Source: Pseudidiomarina gelatinasegens
GTDB lineage: Bacteria; Pseudomonadota; Gammaproteobacteria; Enterobacterales; Alteromonadaceae
Assembly: GCF_004025325.1 (NCBI RefSeq)
Contig: NZ_RSFE01000003.1
Span: 186,001-250,000, forward strand
DNA: 64,000 bases
Direction of reading: 5' to 3'
Both the position numbers and the translations under genes were made by a program. Shown piece after piece: positions 40,007 to 50,659 of this stretch (position 1 is its first letter; every line of letters begins with the position of its first letter). Below the pieces are notes generated by a model. It had not been told where the DNA came from. It ran no database searches and saw only the letters and a list, made by a program, of their open reading frames with translations.

Positions 40007-42184
40007 TTAATCGATTTTAGGTGTCGTTAAACCGCGACGCTCTAGTAAGGCTTCACCAGTTGGCTCTTGGCCACGGAAGTCAATGTACTGTTGCATTGGG
40101 TCTTTGCTGTTCCCTTTAGACAAAATAGTGTCACGGAATTTCTGACCATTTTCTAAAGTTAAACCGCCCTGCTCTTGCATGTATTTAAACGCATCTGCAG
40201 CAAGAATTTCTGACCACATGTACGCGTAATAACCAGCTGAATAACCGCCAGCAAATACGTGCGCAAAGAAGGTTGATTTGTAACGTGGTGGAACTGCGTC
40301 AATAGCCACACCGTTGCGCTCGAGCGCAGCAGCTTCAAATGCCGCGACATCTTCAATGCTGGCTGCAGCTTCTGGCGATAAGGTGTGATATTCAAAATCG
40401 AGTAACGCAGAAGCAATGTACTCTAACGTGTCATAACCCATGTTAAAGTTTTTCGCCGCTAACACTTTGTCCAGCAATTCTTTTGGCATTTGTTCGCCAG
40501 TTTCATAATGCTTGGCAAAGTTATTGAGAACCTTTTCATTCAACATCCAATCTTCCTGGAAGGTTGACGGGAACTCAACGTAGTCACGCGATACAGATGT
40601 ACCAGCAAGCGACGGGTACATAACGTCTGAGAACATGCCGTGCAAACCGTGGCCCATTTCATGGAACATGGTGCTTACTTCATCAAAGCTCAGGAAGGTT
40701 GGACCTTCAGCTGCTAATTTGATGTTTTGGTTGTTCAGAATAACTGGTTTTTTGTCTAATAAATTAGACTGACTAACAAACGAGCTCATCCAAGCACCGC
40801 CACGTTTTCCATCACGTGTGAACCAGTCACCGTAAAACAAGCCGAGCGTTTCGCCATCGATGTCTTTTACTTCATAAACGCGAATGTTGTCGCCGTATGT
40901 TGGAATGTCGTCGCGCTGTTCAAAGGTGATACCGAACAGTTCGTTCATAGCGAAGAACACACCATCTTCAACAACACGGTTAAATTCGAAGTATTTTTTA
41001 ACTTCTTCAGAATCTAGCGCGTATTTCTCGGCACGAACTTTCTCAGCGTAATACGCCCAATCCCACGGTTGTACGTCAAAATCACCGCCTTCGCGGTCAA
41101 TCATGGCTTGGATTTCTGCTTTTTCCGCTTCAACGTTGCTGACCACTGCTGGAACCAAGTCGCGCAACATTTCTTGTGCTGCTTCAGGGCTGCCAGCCAT
41201 GCTGTTCTCAAGCACGTAGTCACCCCAGCTGTCATAGCCAAGCAACTGTGCTTTTTCTGCACGCAACTGCGCTAACCGCTTAACCAAAGGACGGTTGTCA
41301 GTTTCGGTGTTGCCAGTGCCACGGTATGCTGAAGCTTCCCAAACGCGTTGGCGAAGTTCACGATTTTCCAGTGACGAAAGAATCGGTTGACGGGTGGTAT
41401 TGGTGATGGAGATTGCGTACTTACCATCATGACCGGCTGAGGTCGCGGCATCTGCAAGCTGCTGAATTTCAGAATCGCTCAAACCAGCTAGTTGCGCTTT
41501 GTCATCGACAACAATCATGTTTTCTTTTGCCAATGCCATCAAGTTACGCTGGAACTCTGTCGTCAAAGACGAAACTTCGGAGTTAATTTCACGAATTTTG
41601 CCTTTCGCTTCTTCGTTTAATTGCGCACCGGCACGAACAAAGCCTTTGTACGTATCTTCAACCAAACGGAGTGCTTCACCGTCAAGACCCTCGCGATTGT
41701 CATATACCGCTTTCACACGAGCAAATAGCTCAGGGTTCAACGAGATATTATCGCTATGCGCTGCCATTTTTGGTGCTAACTCGCCCTGTAAAGCGCGCGT
41801 ATCGTCATTACCATTTGAACCTGCTACGTTATAGAAAACTGATGCCACGCGGCTTAGCAATGCACCGGAACGCTCCATGGCTACAATGGTATTTTCAAAT
41901 GTTGGAGCTTCTGGGTTGCTTGCGATTGCTTCAATTTCTTTCGCATGCTCGTCCATACCTGCTTCAAACGCTGGCATGTAATGCTCAAATTTGATTTGAG
42001 TGAAATCTGGTGCATTGTACGGCAGTGTGCTTTCTGCGTAGAAAGGATTGCTTTGGTTAAATGCTGAGTTTTGAGCTTGCTCGGTTTGAGCAGTTTCATT
42101 GACTTGCTGAGTTGCGTCTTTATCAGAACAGGCTGCGACCGTGAGTGCCGCGCCAATAGCAACAGCGATAAGGCTCTTGCGCAT
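40007..42184 (-). CDS. dcp: M3 family metallopeptidase lipoprotein (dipeptidyl carboxypeptidase-like)
   Basis: A 725-residue zinc peptidase of family M3. A lipoprotein signal with lipobox VAAC (Cys near residue 19) is followed by a Gln/Thr-rich linker and an oligopeptidase body. The zinc site is MFHEMGHGLHG (HExxH) with the downstream Glu in the following helix. The N-terminal sequence NPFYAESTLPYNAPDFTQIKFEHYMPAFEAGM and the order of blocks match Dcp-type dipeptidyl carboxypeptidases better than oligopeptidase A. E. coli Dcp lacks a lipobox, so here the enzyme is probably anchored in the periplasm. AGGGAGAA precedes the ATG. Confidence 0.93.
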   Translation of the reverse strand: MRKSLIAVAIGAALTVAACSDKDATQQVNETAQTEQAQNSAFNQSNPFYAESTLPYNAPDFTQIKFEHYMPAFEAGMDEHAKEIEAIASNPEAPTFENTIVAMERSGALLSRVASVFYNVAGSNGNDDTRALQGELAPKMAAHSDNISLNPELFARVKAVYDNREGLDGEALRLVEDTYKGFVRAGAQLNEEAKGKIREINSEVSSLTTEFQRNLMALAKENMIVVDDKAQLAGLSDSEIQQLADAATSAGHDGKYAISITNTTRQPILSSLENRELRQRVWEASAYRGTGNTETDNRPLVKRLAQLRAEKAQLLGYDSWGDYVLENSMAGSPEAAQEMLRDLVPAVVSNVEAEKAEIQAMIDREGGDFDVQPWDWAYYAEKVRAEKYALDSEEVKKYFEFNRVVEDGVFFAMNELFGITFEQRDDIPTYGDNIRVYEVKDIDGETLGLFYGDWFTRDGKRGGAWMSSFVSQSNLLDKKPVILNNQNIKLAAEGPTFLSFDEVSTMFHEMGHGLHGMFSDVMYPSLAGTSVSRDYVEFPSTFQEDWMLNEKVLNNFAKHYETGEQMPKELLDKVLAAKNFNMGYDTLEYIASALLDFEYHTLSPEAAASIEDVAAFEAAALERNGVAIDAVPPRYKSTFFAHVFAGGYSAGYYAYMWSEILAADAFKYMQEQGGLTLENGQKFRDTILSKGNSKDPMQQYIDFRGQEPTGEALLERRGLTTPKID

Positions 42185-42392
42185 AGTTATTCTCCCTTGT
42201 GTGAATTTAACCTTACTAATGTACTCTTCAAGGAAGTTCGGCTCAAGAGCCGTTCATGGCACAATTGTAACAATTTGCCCCAAGTTTGCTGCAGTTCGGC
42301 TAATTCTTGCGCAAGGATATGTTTTTTCAGGTCATTAATTTGAAAATACAGACGTTCAAGGATTTGATATGGAGAGTTTAAAACTTGAGAGA

Positions 42393-42469
42393 TGGCGGAG
42401 CGGACGGGACTCGAACCCGCGACCCCCGGCGTGACAGGCCGGTATTCTAACCAACTGAACTACCGCTCC
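42393..42469 (-). tRNA. tRNA-Asp (anticodon GTC), copy 2
   Basis: A 77-base tRNA including an encoded CCA. The acceptor GGAGCGG pairs with CCGCTCC, the anticodon loop is CTGTCAC and the T-loop is GTTCGAGTC. It is almost identical to E. coli tRNA-Asp. It is the downstream of two identical copies, separated from the first by 31 bases, and transcribed from the promoter at 42628-42656. Confidence 0.98.
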
Positions 42470-42500
42470 GCAGCGGTATAACAACTACATTTCAGGAAAG

Positions 42501-42577
42501 TGGCGGAGCGGACGGGACTCGAACCCGCGACCCCCGGCGTGACAGGCCGGTATTCTAACCAACTGAACTACCGCTCC
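42501..42577 (-). tRNA. tRNA-Asp (anticodon GTC), copy 1
   Basis: A 77-base tRNA with encoded CCA, identical base for base to the copy at 42393-42469. Anticodon GTC reads GAC and GAU. It is the promoter-proximal copy, starting about 50 bases downstream of the -10 hexamer. Confidence 0.98.
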
Positions 42578-42627
42578 GCTTTCCTGCTTCTGAGTTTCCC
42601 GGATGGGTCCCCCTGAATGCGGAGCGA

Positions 42628-42656
42628 ATATTACGAGCGCGTGCTACTATCGTCAA
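42628..42656 (-). promoter_or_regulatory. Strong sigma-70 promoter of the tRNA-Asp pair
   Basis: On the minus strand TTGACG (plus 42651-42656), a spacer of exactly 17 bases and TAATAT (plus 42628-42633) form a near-consensus promoter. The bases just after the -10 are GC-rich (TCGCTCCGC), a discriminator type known for stringently controlled stable RNA promoters. That it is under ppGpp control is inferred. Confidence 0.85.
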
Positions 42657-42721
42657 CCTTTTTTTTCAACTTTTGAATCGTTTGCATGAAAAACAAGCAA
42701 AACGGCTCAAAACTCGATACT

Positions 42722-43408
42722 CTACGACCAAAGCGCGTTATCGATTATCTTTATCCGATCGCGATGTGCTTGCTCTTCGTCCTGTGTTGCCCGAACAATT
42801 TTAAGCGCAGCTTTTTGCTCAACTCGGGTCCATCCTGTGGACTGCTCACCCTGACTGCCTTTCAAATTTGCCGCCAGCTCGAGTTTCGTTTGCCCACCGG
42901 TCATCATCAGGTAAACATCGGCGAGCAACTCAGCATCTAATAGTGCGCCGTGAAAGGTTCGGTTCGAGTTATCGATTCCGTAGGCGCGACACAGCGCATC
43001 CAAGTTATTCTTCTGGCCTGGTCGCATTTCTCGCGCCAGCATCAGGGTATCTAACACAGTACAGTAATCTGTGGTTTTACCGGTGCCGTCACGCAACAAT
43101 GCAAACTCATGATCCATGAAGCCAACATCGAACGCGGCGTTATGAATGACGAGTTCGGCGCCGTTGATGAAATCAAGAAATTCAGCAGCTATTTGCGAAA
43201 AAACCGGCTTATCTTCCAAAAATTCATTTGTGATTCCATGCACTTCGATTGCTTCTTGTTCAACAACCCGCTGTGGATTGATGTAAGCATGGAAGGTACG
43301 GCCTGTTGGCTTGCGCCCAATAACCTCAAGCGCACCGATTTCAATGATTCGGTGACCTTGAGCTGGGTCGAGGCCTGTCGTTTCGGTATCTAATATTATT
43401 TGCCGCAT
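42722..43408 (-). CDS. dnaQ: DNA polymerase III subunit epsilon (proofreading exonuclease)
   Basis: The 3'-5' proofreading subunit of the replicase, 228 residues. DEDDh-type exonuclease motifs are visible: ILDTETTGLDP (Exo I), HNAAFDVGFMDHEF (Exo II) and HGALLDAELLADVYL (Exo III with the catalytic His and Asp). The C-terminal part, about 45 residues, is the segment that binds the alpha subunit. It diverges from rnhA as in E. coli. Its 5' region consists of seven heptamer repeats (43413-43461), the nearest of which supplies the likely ribosome-binding sequence ACGAG eight bases before the ATG. Confidence 0.96.
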   Translation of the reverse strand: MRQIILDTETTGLDPAQGHRIIEIGALEVIGRKPTGRTFHAYINPQRVVEQEAIEVHGITNEFLEDKPVFSQIAAEFLDFINGAELVIHNAAFDVGFMDHEFALLRDGTGKTTDYCTVLDTLMLAREMRPGQKNNLDALCRAYGIDNSNRTFHGALLDAELLADVYLMMTGGQTKLELAANLKGSQGEQSTGWTRVEQKAALKIVRATQDEEQAHRDRIKIIDNALWS

Positions 43409-43412
43409 CTTA

Positions 43413-43461
43413 GTTACTCGTTGTTCGTTGTTCGTTATTCGTTGTTCGTTGTTCGTTATTC
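43413..43461. repeat. Heptanucleotide tandem array, left arm (GTTRTTC x7)
   Basis: Seven consecutive heptamers without gaps: one GTTACTC, then GTTGTTC twice, GTTATTC, GTTGTTC twice and GTTATTC. The array starts 4 bases from the dnaQ ATG and is the inverted counterpart of the array at 43554-43602. Reverse-complemented, it matches the right arm at 40 of 49 positions. Confidence 0.9.
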
Positions 43462-43553
43462 GTTTAAGGACGGCCAGTCTAGCAGAAACTTCCTTTTAAA
43501 GGCTATTCGATTGCGGAGCTTGTTGTTGTTCTGAAAAACAGACACACTAATAC

Positions 43554-43602
43554 CAATAACGAATAACGAATAACGAACAACGATTAACCAATAACGAGTA
43601 TC
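43554..43602. repeat. Heptanucleotide tandem array, right arm (GAATAAC-type x7)
   Basis: Seven consecutive heptamers: CAATAAC, GAATAAC twice, GAACAAC, GATTAAC, CAATAAC and GAGTATC. It ends 4 bases before the rnhA ATG and includes the ACGAG that serves as the likely ribosome site. It mirrors the left arm, with 92 bases between the two. Confidence 0.9.
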
Positions 43603-43606
43603 AAAT

Positions 43607-44074
43607 ATGAAGCAAGTACACATCTATACCGACGGCTCTTGCCTTGGTAACCCTGGGCCTGGCGGCTATGGTGTCGTTATTGAGTATGGGAAGCATCATA
43701 AAGAGTTAGCGCAAGGCTACCAGTTAACAACCAATAACCGTATGGAAATGCTTGCAGCGATTAAGGGCTTAGAGACGCTGACGCGTGCCTGTGATGTGGT
43801 GGTTACTACAGATAGTCAGTACTTACGCCAAGGCATACAAAGCTGGATACATAATTGGAAAAAAAATGGCTGGCGCACCTCGAATCGAAAACCGGTGAAA
43901 AACGCAGACCTCTGGCAAGCACTCGATGCTGCCACACAACGGCATACAATACGTTGGGACTGGGTAAAGGGTCATGCGGGACACCCGCAAAATGAGCGTT
44001 GTGATGAATTAGCCCGTATCGCTGCAAGTGGAAAAGACTTACTTGAGGATACAGGCTTTAATCCAGATGCTTAA
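43607..44074 (+). CDS. rnhA: Ribonuclease HI
   Basis: RNase HI, 155 residues, cuts the RNA strand of RNA:DNA hybrids. The catalytic D-E-D-D set is visible: [16 protein letters not shown] (first Asp), [13 protein letters not shown] (Glu), [11 protein letters not shown] (Asp) and the late NERCDELAR (Asp). The basic handle [16 protein letters not shown] is the substrate-binding protrusion of the E. coli type. It diverges from dnaQ. Its stop codon abuts the stop codon of the convergent rhodanese gene with no base between. Confidence 0.97.
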   Translation: MKQVHIYTDGSCLGNPGPGGYGVVIEYGKHHKELAQGYQLTTNNRMEMLAAIKGLETLTRACDVVVTTDSQYLRQGIQSWIHNWKKNGWRTSNRKPVKNADLWQALDAATQRHTIRWDWVKGHAGHPQNERCDELARIAASGKDLLEDTGFNPDA

Positions 44075-44470
44075 TTATTCGCCGGCAACTTGCGGGTATT
44101 TGGCTTCTTCCCAAGCCTGCATTCCGCCAACAACAGAAATAACTTTCGCCTTATCAAACCCCATGCGTGCCAATGATTCTGCAGCTAACGCTGAGCGTCC
44201 CCCAGAACGACAAATCAAATAAAGTGGTTCTGCAGCAATACGCTGCAGCGCATCATCATAGCCAGCTACGGCTGGGTGTTGATTAATCTGCATTTCTAAC
44301 ACGCCACGCGGCATGTTGACGGCCTGACGAATGTGCCCTGCTGCGAATTCACCTGGCTCGCGCACATCAATTACACGTGCACCTTCGGCAATTTTTTGCT
44401 GCAATTCATGCACATCAACTTCGCTAACGTTACTCCGCGCTTGCGCGCACAATTCTTGTGAACTTAACAT
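44075..44470 (-). CDS. Single-domain rhodanese-like sulfurtransferase
   Basis: A 131-residue cytosolic rhodanese domain. The active-site loop is CRSGGRS, with the persulfide-forming Cys near residue 96. DVREPGEFAAGHIRQAVNMPRG matches the family N-terminal motif. Loop size (six residues plus Cys) fits thiosulfate or polysulfide sulfurtransferases like GlpE or PspE. Its physiological partner is unknown. An ATG two codons upstream (44476) is also possible; the one at 44470 gives MLSSQEL. It is downstream of the YafS-like gene on the same strand. Confidence 0.9.
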   Translation of the reverse strand: MLSSQELCAQARSNVSEVDVHELQQKIAEGARVIDVREPGEFAAGHIRQAVNMPRGVLEMQINQHPAVAGYDDALQRIAAEPLYLICRSGGRSALAAESLARMGFDKAKVISVVGGMQAWEEAKYPQVAGE

Positions 44471-44502
44471 CAACAACTCCTATTTTTTGTTCAATACATG
44501 AG

Positions 44503-45228
44503 TTACTTTACGCGATTAGCAATAGGTAGACCATTCATCTGCGGTTTCATTCGCTTCTTAACACGCATTACGGTTAGTGGAAACTCCCGTTTTCTCGCAA
44601 CAATGTAATACATGCTATTAAGTTGTGGGATAAACCGTGTAATGCCCGCTAACCCAAAATCAGCGCGGGCAGTTCTTGCTATCAAGAGTGTGGGTGCAAC
44701 ATACCCTGCGTCAATAATCTCAAAATTAAGCAGCGACAACCAGTCGGTAATACGGGCTTTACTAAAATAGCGACCACTCCATGGCGGTTGCTTTGTGTTT
44801 CCGGGCCAGCATCCCGTTAATACCGACGGGCTAAAAGGGTTGAAACCAGCAATAAGTAGATAACCATCAGCGATAAGGCTACGGCTCATTTCCCTTAGCA
44901 CTTGATGCGGGTCGCGTTCAAACTCGAGCTGCCCAATCATCACTACAGCATCAAGAGCATTCTCTGCAAATGGCCAGTACTCAAGTTCAGCAAGAATGTT
45001 ACTCTCACCATGTTGGGCTGCAGAGAATTGATGGCGGACTCGCAATTCAGGTAGCTCTAATTCTTTCGCTAAGTGCCCAACGCGAGCTAAGTAATAACCA
45101 AATATTTTTGCACTGTAGGGCCCGAAAACATGACTCAATTGCTGTTGCATCCAGACGCCATGAGGCAGCTGTTGCCAGCTTGCAGGGCCATCATTCGCGC
45201 TTTCTCGACGCGCAGGCGTTAACATCAT
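44503..45228 (-). CDS. Class I SAM-dependent methyltransferase-like protein (YafS-like)
   Basis: A 241-residue protein at the position of E. coli yafS, between rnhA and gloB, divergent from gloB. The second half of a Rossmann methyltransferase is recognisable: WPFAENALDAVVMIGQLEFERDPHQVLREMSRSLIADGYLLIAGFNPFS, matching motifs II to III of the Methyltransf_11 type. The glycine-rich SAM loop (motif I) is not evident; the region reads FGPYSAKIFGYYLARVG. It may be a divergent enzyme or a non-enzymatic relative. The substrate is unknown. Confidence 0.82.
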   Translation of the reverse strand: MMLTPARRESANDGPASWQQLPHGVWMQQQLSHVFGPYSAKIFGYYLARVGHLAKELELPELRVRHQFSAAQHGESNILAELEYWPFAENALDAVVMIGQLEFERDPHQVLREMSRSLIADGYLLIAGFNPFSPSVLTGCWPGNTKQPPWSGRYFSKARITDWLSLLNFEIIDAGYVAPTLLIARTARADFGLAGITRFIPQLNSMYYIVARKREFPLTVMRVKKRMKPQMNGLPIANRVK

Positions 45229-45299
45229 TGCTTGCTCCCATTATAATCAGCACCTATAAAGGTGTAATGAATCGTACTTAAAAGCAAACTGGTGATCCC

Positions 45300-46013
45300 A
45301 TGCATATTTCAGCAATTCCTGCATTTGATGATAACTATATTTGGGCTATCCAAATGTACAATGGTAGCGATGCCATCATTGTTGACCCAGGTGACGACCA
45401 ACCCGTGCGTGAATGGCTACGTCAACATGATGTAAAAATTTCAGCGTTTTTTATTACCCATCATCATTGGGACCATACTAACGGCTTACTTCCTTTACTG
45501 AAAGATTATCCTGTATCAGTGTATGGTCCGCGCGGTAACGATATTCAAGGCGTTACTCACCGATTAGGGCATCTTGAACGTTTTACCCCTATTGGCGGTG
45601 AACGCGAATTCACCGTATTTGAAACCCCGGGACATACGCTTGACCACATTTGTTTTTACACACAGGGTCACGCATTTGTTGGCGATACATTATTCTCAGC
45701 CGGTTGCGGCCGCATGTTTGAAGGCACCCCAGAGCAATTTCACAATTCTTTACAGTGCTTAGCTGAACTACCTGACAATACCAACGTCTATTGTGCTCAT
45801 GAGTACACAGCTGCAAATATCGAGTTTGCCTTAACAGCAGAACCAGATAATGCCGCTATAAGCCAATACAGTGAACAGGTTAAGCAACTACGAGCTCATG
45901 GGCTGAAAACCTTACCAAGTACTATTGGGTTAGAAAAACAAATAAATCCATTTTTACGGGCCGCCTCAACCGAGCAATTTGCTAGGTTACGGCAGTGGAA
46001 AGACCAATTTTAA
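45300..46013 (+). CDS. gloB: Hydroxyacylglutathione hydrolase (glyoxalase II)
   Basis: Metallo-beta-lactamase-fold enzyme, 237 residues, that hydrolyses S-D-lactoylglutathione to lactate and glutathione in methylglyoxal detoxification. The binuclear metal site is visible as THHHWDHTNG, followed by TPGHTLDHICF, VGDTLFSAGCGRMFEG (bridging Asp) and YCAHEYT (His). The C-terminal glutathione-binding helices include INPFLRAA. It is monocistronic or co-transcribed with mltD 42 bases downstream. The order gloB-mltD is conserved in many gammaproteobacteria. Confidence 0.96.
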   Translation: MHISAIPAFDDNYIWAIQMYNGSDAIIVDPGDDQPVREWLRQHDVKISAFFITHHHWDHTNGLLPLLKDYPVSVYGPRGNDIQGVTHRLGHLERFTPIGGEREFTVFETPGHTLDHICFYTQGHAFVGDTLFSAGCGRMFEGTPEQFHNSLQCLAELPDNTNVYCAHEYTAANIEFALTAEPDNAAISQYSEQVKQLRAHGLKTLPSTIGLEKQINPFLRAASTEQFARLRQWKDQF

Positions 46014-46055
46014 TCCCGTAAACTGCAGGCACTTTCGAGTTTTGGAATGAAGTAC

Positions 46056-47663
46056 ATGAAAAAATGGTTAGCACTAGCAATCTCTACCAGTCTGATTACC
46101 GGCTGTTCTTTAACACCTTGGAACGACGCGCCAGCAGATGCCGACGTTGCGGTTATCACCGTGCCCGAAAATCCAGTCGCAGAACCGGAGGACGTTGCGA
46201 GCGAACCAACAGACGCCGAGACGCAGATTGAAGAGGAAGTTGCTGTCATTGAGCTTACGCCGCAGCAAGAAGCTGATCTGTGGCAGCGCATTCGCCGCCA
46301 GCTAACCTTTAACGCACCCGAGCTACCTCGTTTGGTCAGTCAGCGCAATTGGTACATGAAAAACCCCCGCTACATGGAACGTGTTGCCACCCGTGCCCAA
46401 CCTTTCATGTATCTGATTGTTGACGAAATTGAACGGCGTGGTATGCCACTTGAGTTGGCATTGTTGCCGATTGTAGAAAGTGCGTTTGACCCATTCGCAT
46501 ATTCGCACGGCCGAGCTGCTGGTGTATGGCAGTTTATTCCTGGAACAGCACGCCATTATGGCTTAGAAATCAATTGGTGGTATGACGGCCGTCGTGACGT
46601 CTACGCGGCAACTCATGCTGCTCTCGATTATTTAGATGCACTACAAAAACGTTTTAATGGCGACTGGTTGCATGCGTTAGCCGCATACAACTCAGGCGAG
46701 GGACGGGTTGCAAACGCGATTCGAAAGAACAAGCGAGCTGGTAAACCAACCGACTTCTGGTCACTCGACCTACCCCGTGAAACCCGCGCTTATGTACCGA
46801 AATTACTTGCCTTAGCTGATATCTTAAAAAATCGTGAAGACTACGCAAAACATTGGCTACCTATCGAAAACAAACCGTATTTAGCGGTTGTTAATGCACA
46901 CAGCCAGATCGATTTGGCCAAAGCTGCGGAAATGGCCGAGCTTGATCTGGATACCCTGCATCACTTTAATTCGGCATATAACCGATGGGCGACAGATCCT
47001 GTTGGTCCGCACCGTTTGTTGTTACCGATAGAACATGCCGAAAAGCTACAAGCTTGGCTAGAAACAGCAGACAGCAAAGAGCTGGTTCAATGGACGCGCC
47101 ACAAGGTGAAGTCTGGTGAAAGTTTGTTGGTTATTGCCAAGCAGTATCACACAACGGCGACAGCCATACAGCGCGCCAACAATATCAATGGGCACATTAT
47201 TCGTGCCGGCGATTTCCTCTTGGTTCCGGTAGCAACCCGAGATCTGGATGATTACAACTTATCGGCGGAACAACGTTTGGTCTCTAAACAATCGCAATCG
47301 CGCGGCGCATATAAAGTTGAGCATGATGTGGTTCGTGGTGATACGTTGTGGGATATCAGTCGTGAATATAACGTCAACCTGCGCAGTCTAGCAAGCTGGA
47401 ATGGCATGGCACCGACTGATCCATTGCGACCTGGCAAGACACTTGTGGTTTGGCTGCCGCAATCAGAAAAGCCTTCGGGCGTTGTGCGTAGCCTCAATTA
47501 CAAAGTACGCTCTGGCGACTCCCTAGCACTTATTGCATCGCGGTTTAGTGTAACCATTACCGATATTGAAAAGTGGAACCAAATAAGCCGTCAGAACTAT
47601 TTACAACCGGGCCAACAACTTAAGCTTTATGTTGATGTAACCCGGTTGAATACGCAGTCGTAA
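46056..47663 (+). CDS. mltD: Membrane-bound lytic murein transglycosylase D
   Basis: A lipoprotein of about 535 residues that cleaves peptidoglycan glycan strands with formation of anhydro-muramic ends. The signal peptide ends in lipobox LITGC. The lytic transglycosylase (SLT-type) domain holds the catalytic Glu in LPIVESAFDPFAYSHGRAAGVWQFIPGTA and ALAAYNSGEGRV. Three C-terminal LysM peptidoglycan-binding repeats follow: HKVKSGESLLVIA, HDVVRGDTLWDIS and YKVRSGDSLALIA. E. coli MltD has two. An ATG three codons upstream (46047) abuts the GGA ribosome site, so 46056 is preferred. It converges with ligA. Confidence 0.95.
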   Translation: MKKWLALAISTSLITGCSLTPWNDAPADADVAVITVPENPVAEPEDVASEPTDAETQIEEEVAVIELTPQQEADLWQRIRRQLTFNAPELPRLVSQRNWYMKNPRYMERVATRAQPFMYLIVDEIERRGMPLELALLPIVESAFDPFAYSHGRAAGVWQFIPGTARHYGLEINWWYDGRRDVYAATHAALDYLDALQKRFNGDWLHALAAYNSGEGRVANAIRKNKRAGKPTDFWSLDLPRETRAYVPKLLALADILKNREDYAKHWLPIENKPYLAVVNAHSQIDLAKAAEMAELDLDTLHHFNSAYNRWATDPVGPHRLLLPIEHAEKLQAWLETADSKELVQWTRHKVKSGESLLVIAKQYHTTATAIQRANNINGHIIRAGDFLLVPVATRDLDDYNLSAEQRLVSKQSQSRGAYKVEHDVVRGDTLWDISREYNVNLRSLASWNGMAPTDPLRPGKTLVVWLPQSEKPSGVVRSLNYKVRSGDSLALIASRFSVTITDIEKWNQISRQNYLQPGQQLKLYVDVTRLNTQS

Positions 47664-47672
47664 GCCAATCTA

Positions 47673-50625
<2,953 letters not shown>

Positions 50626-50659
50626 AACATGCTACTCACTTGCTAATTCGTTATTATTT

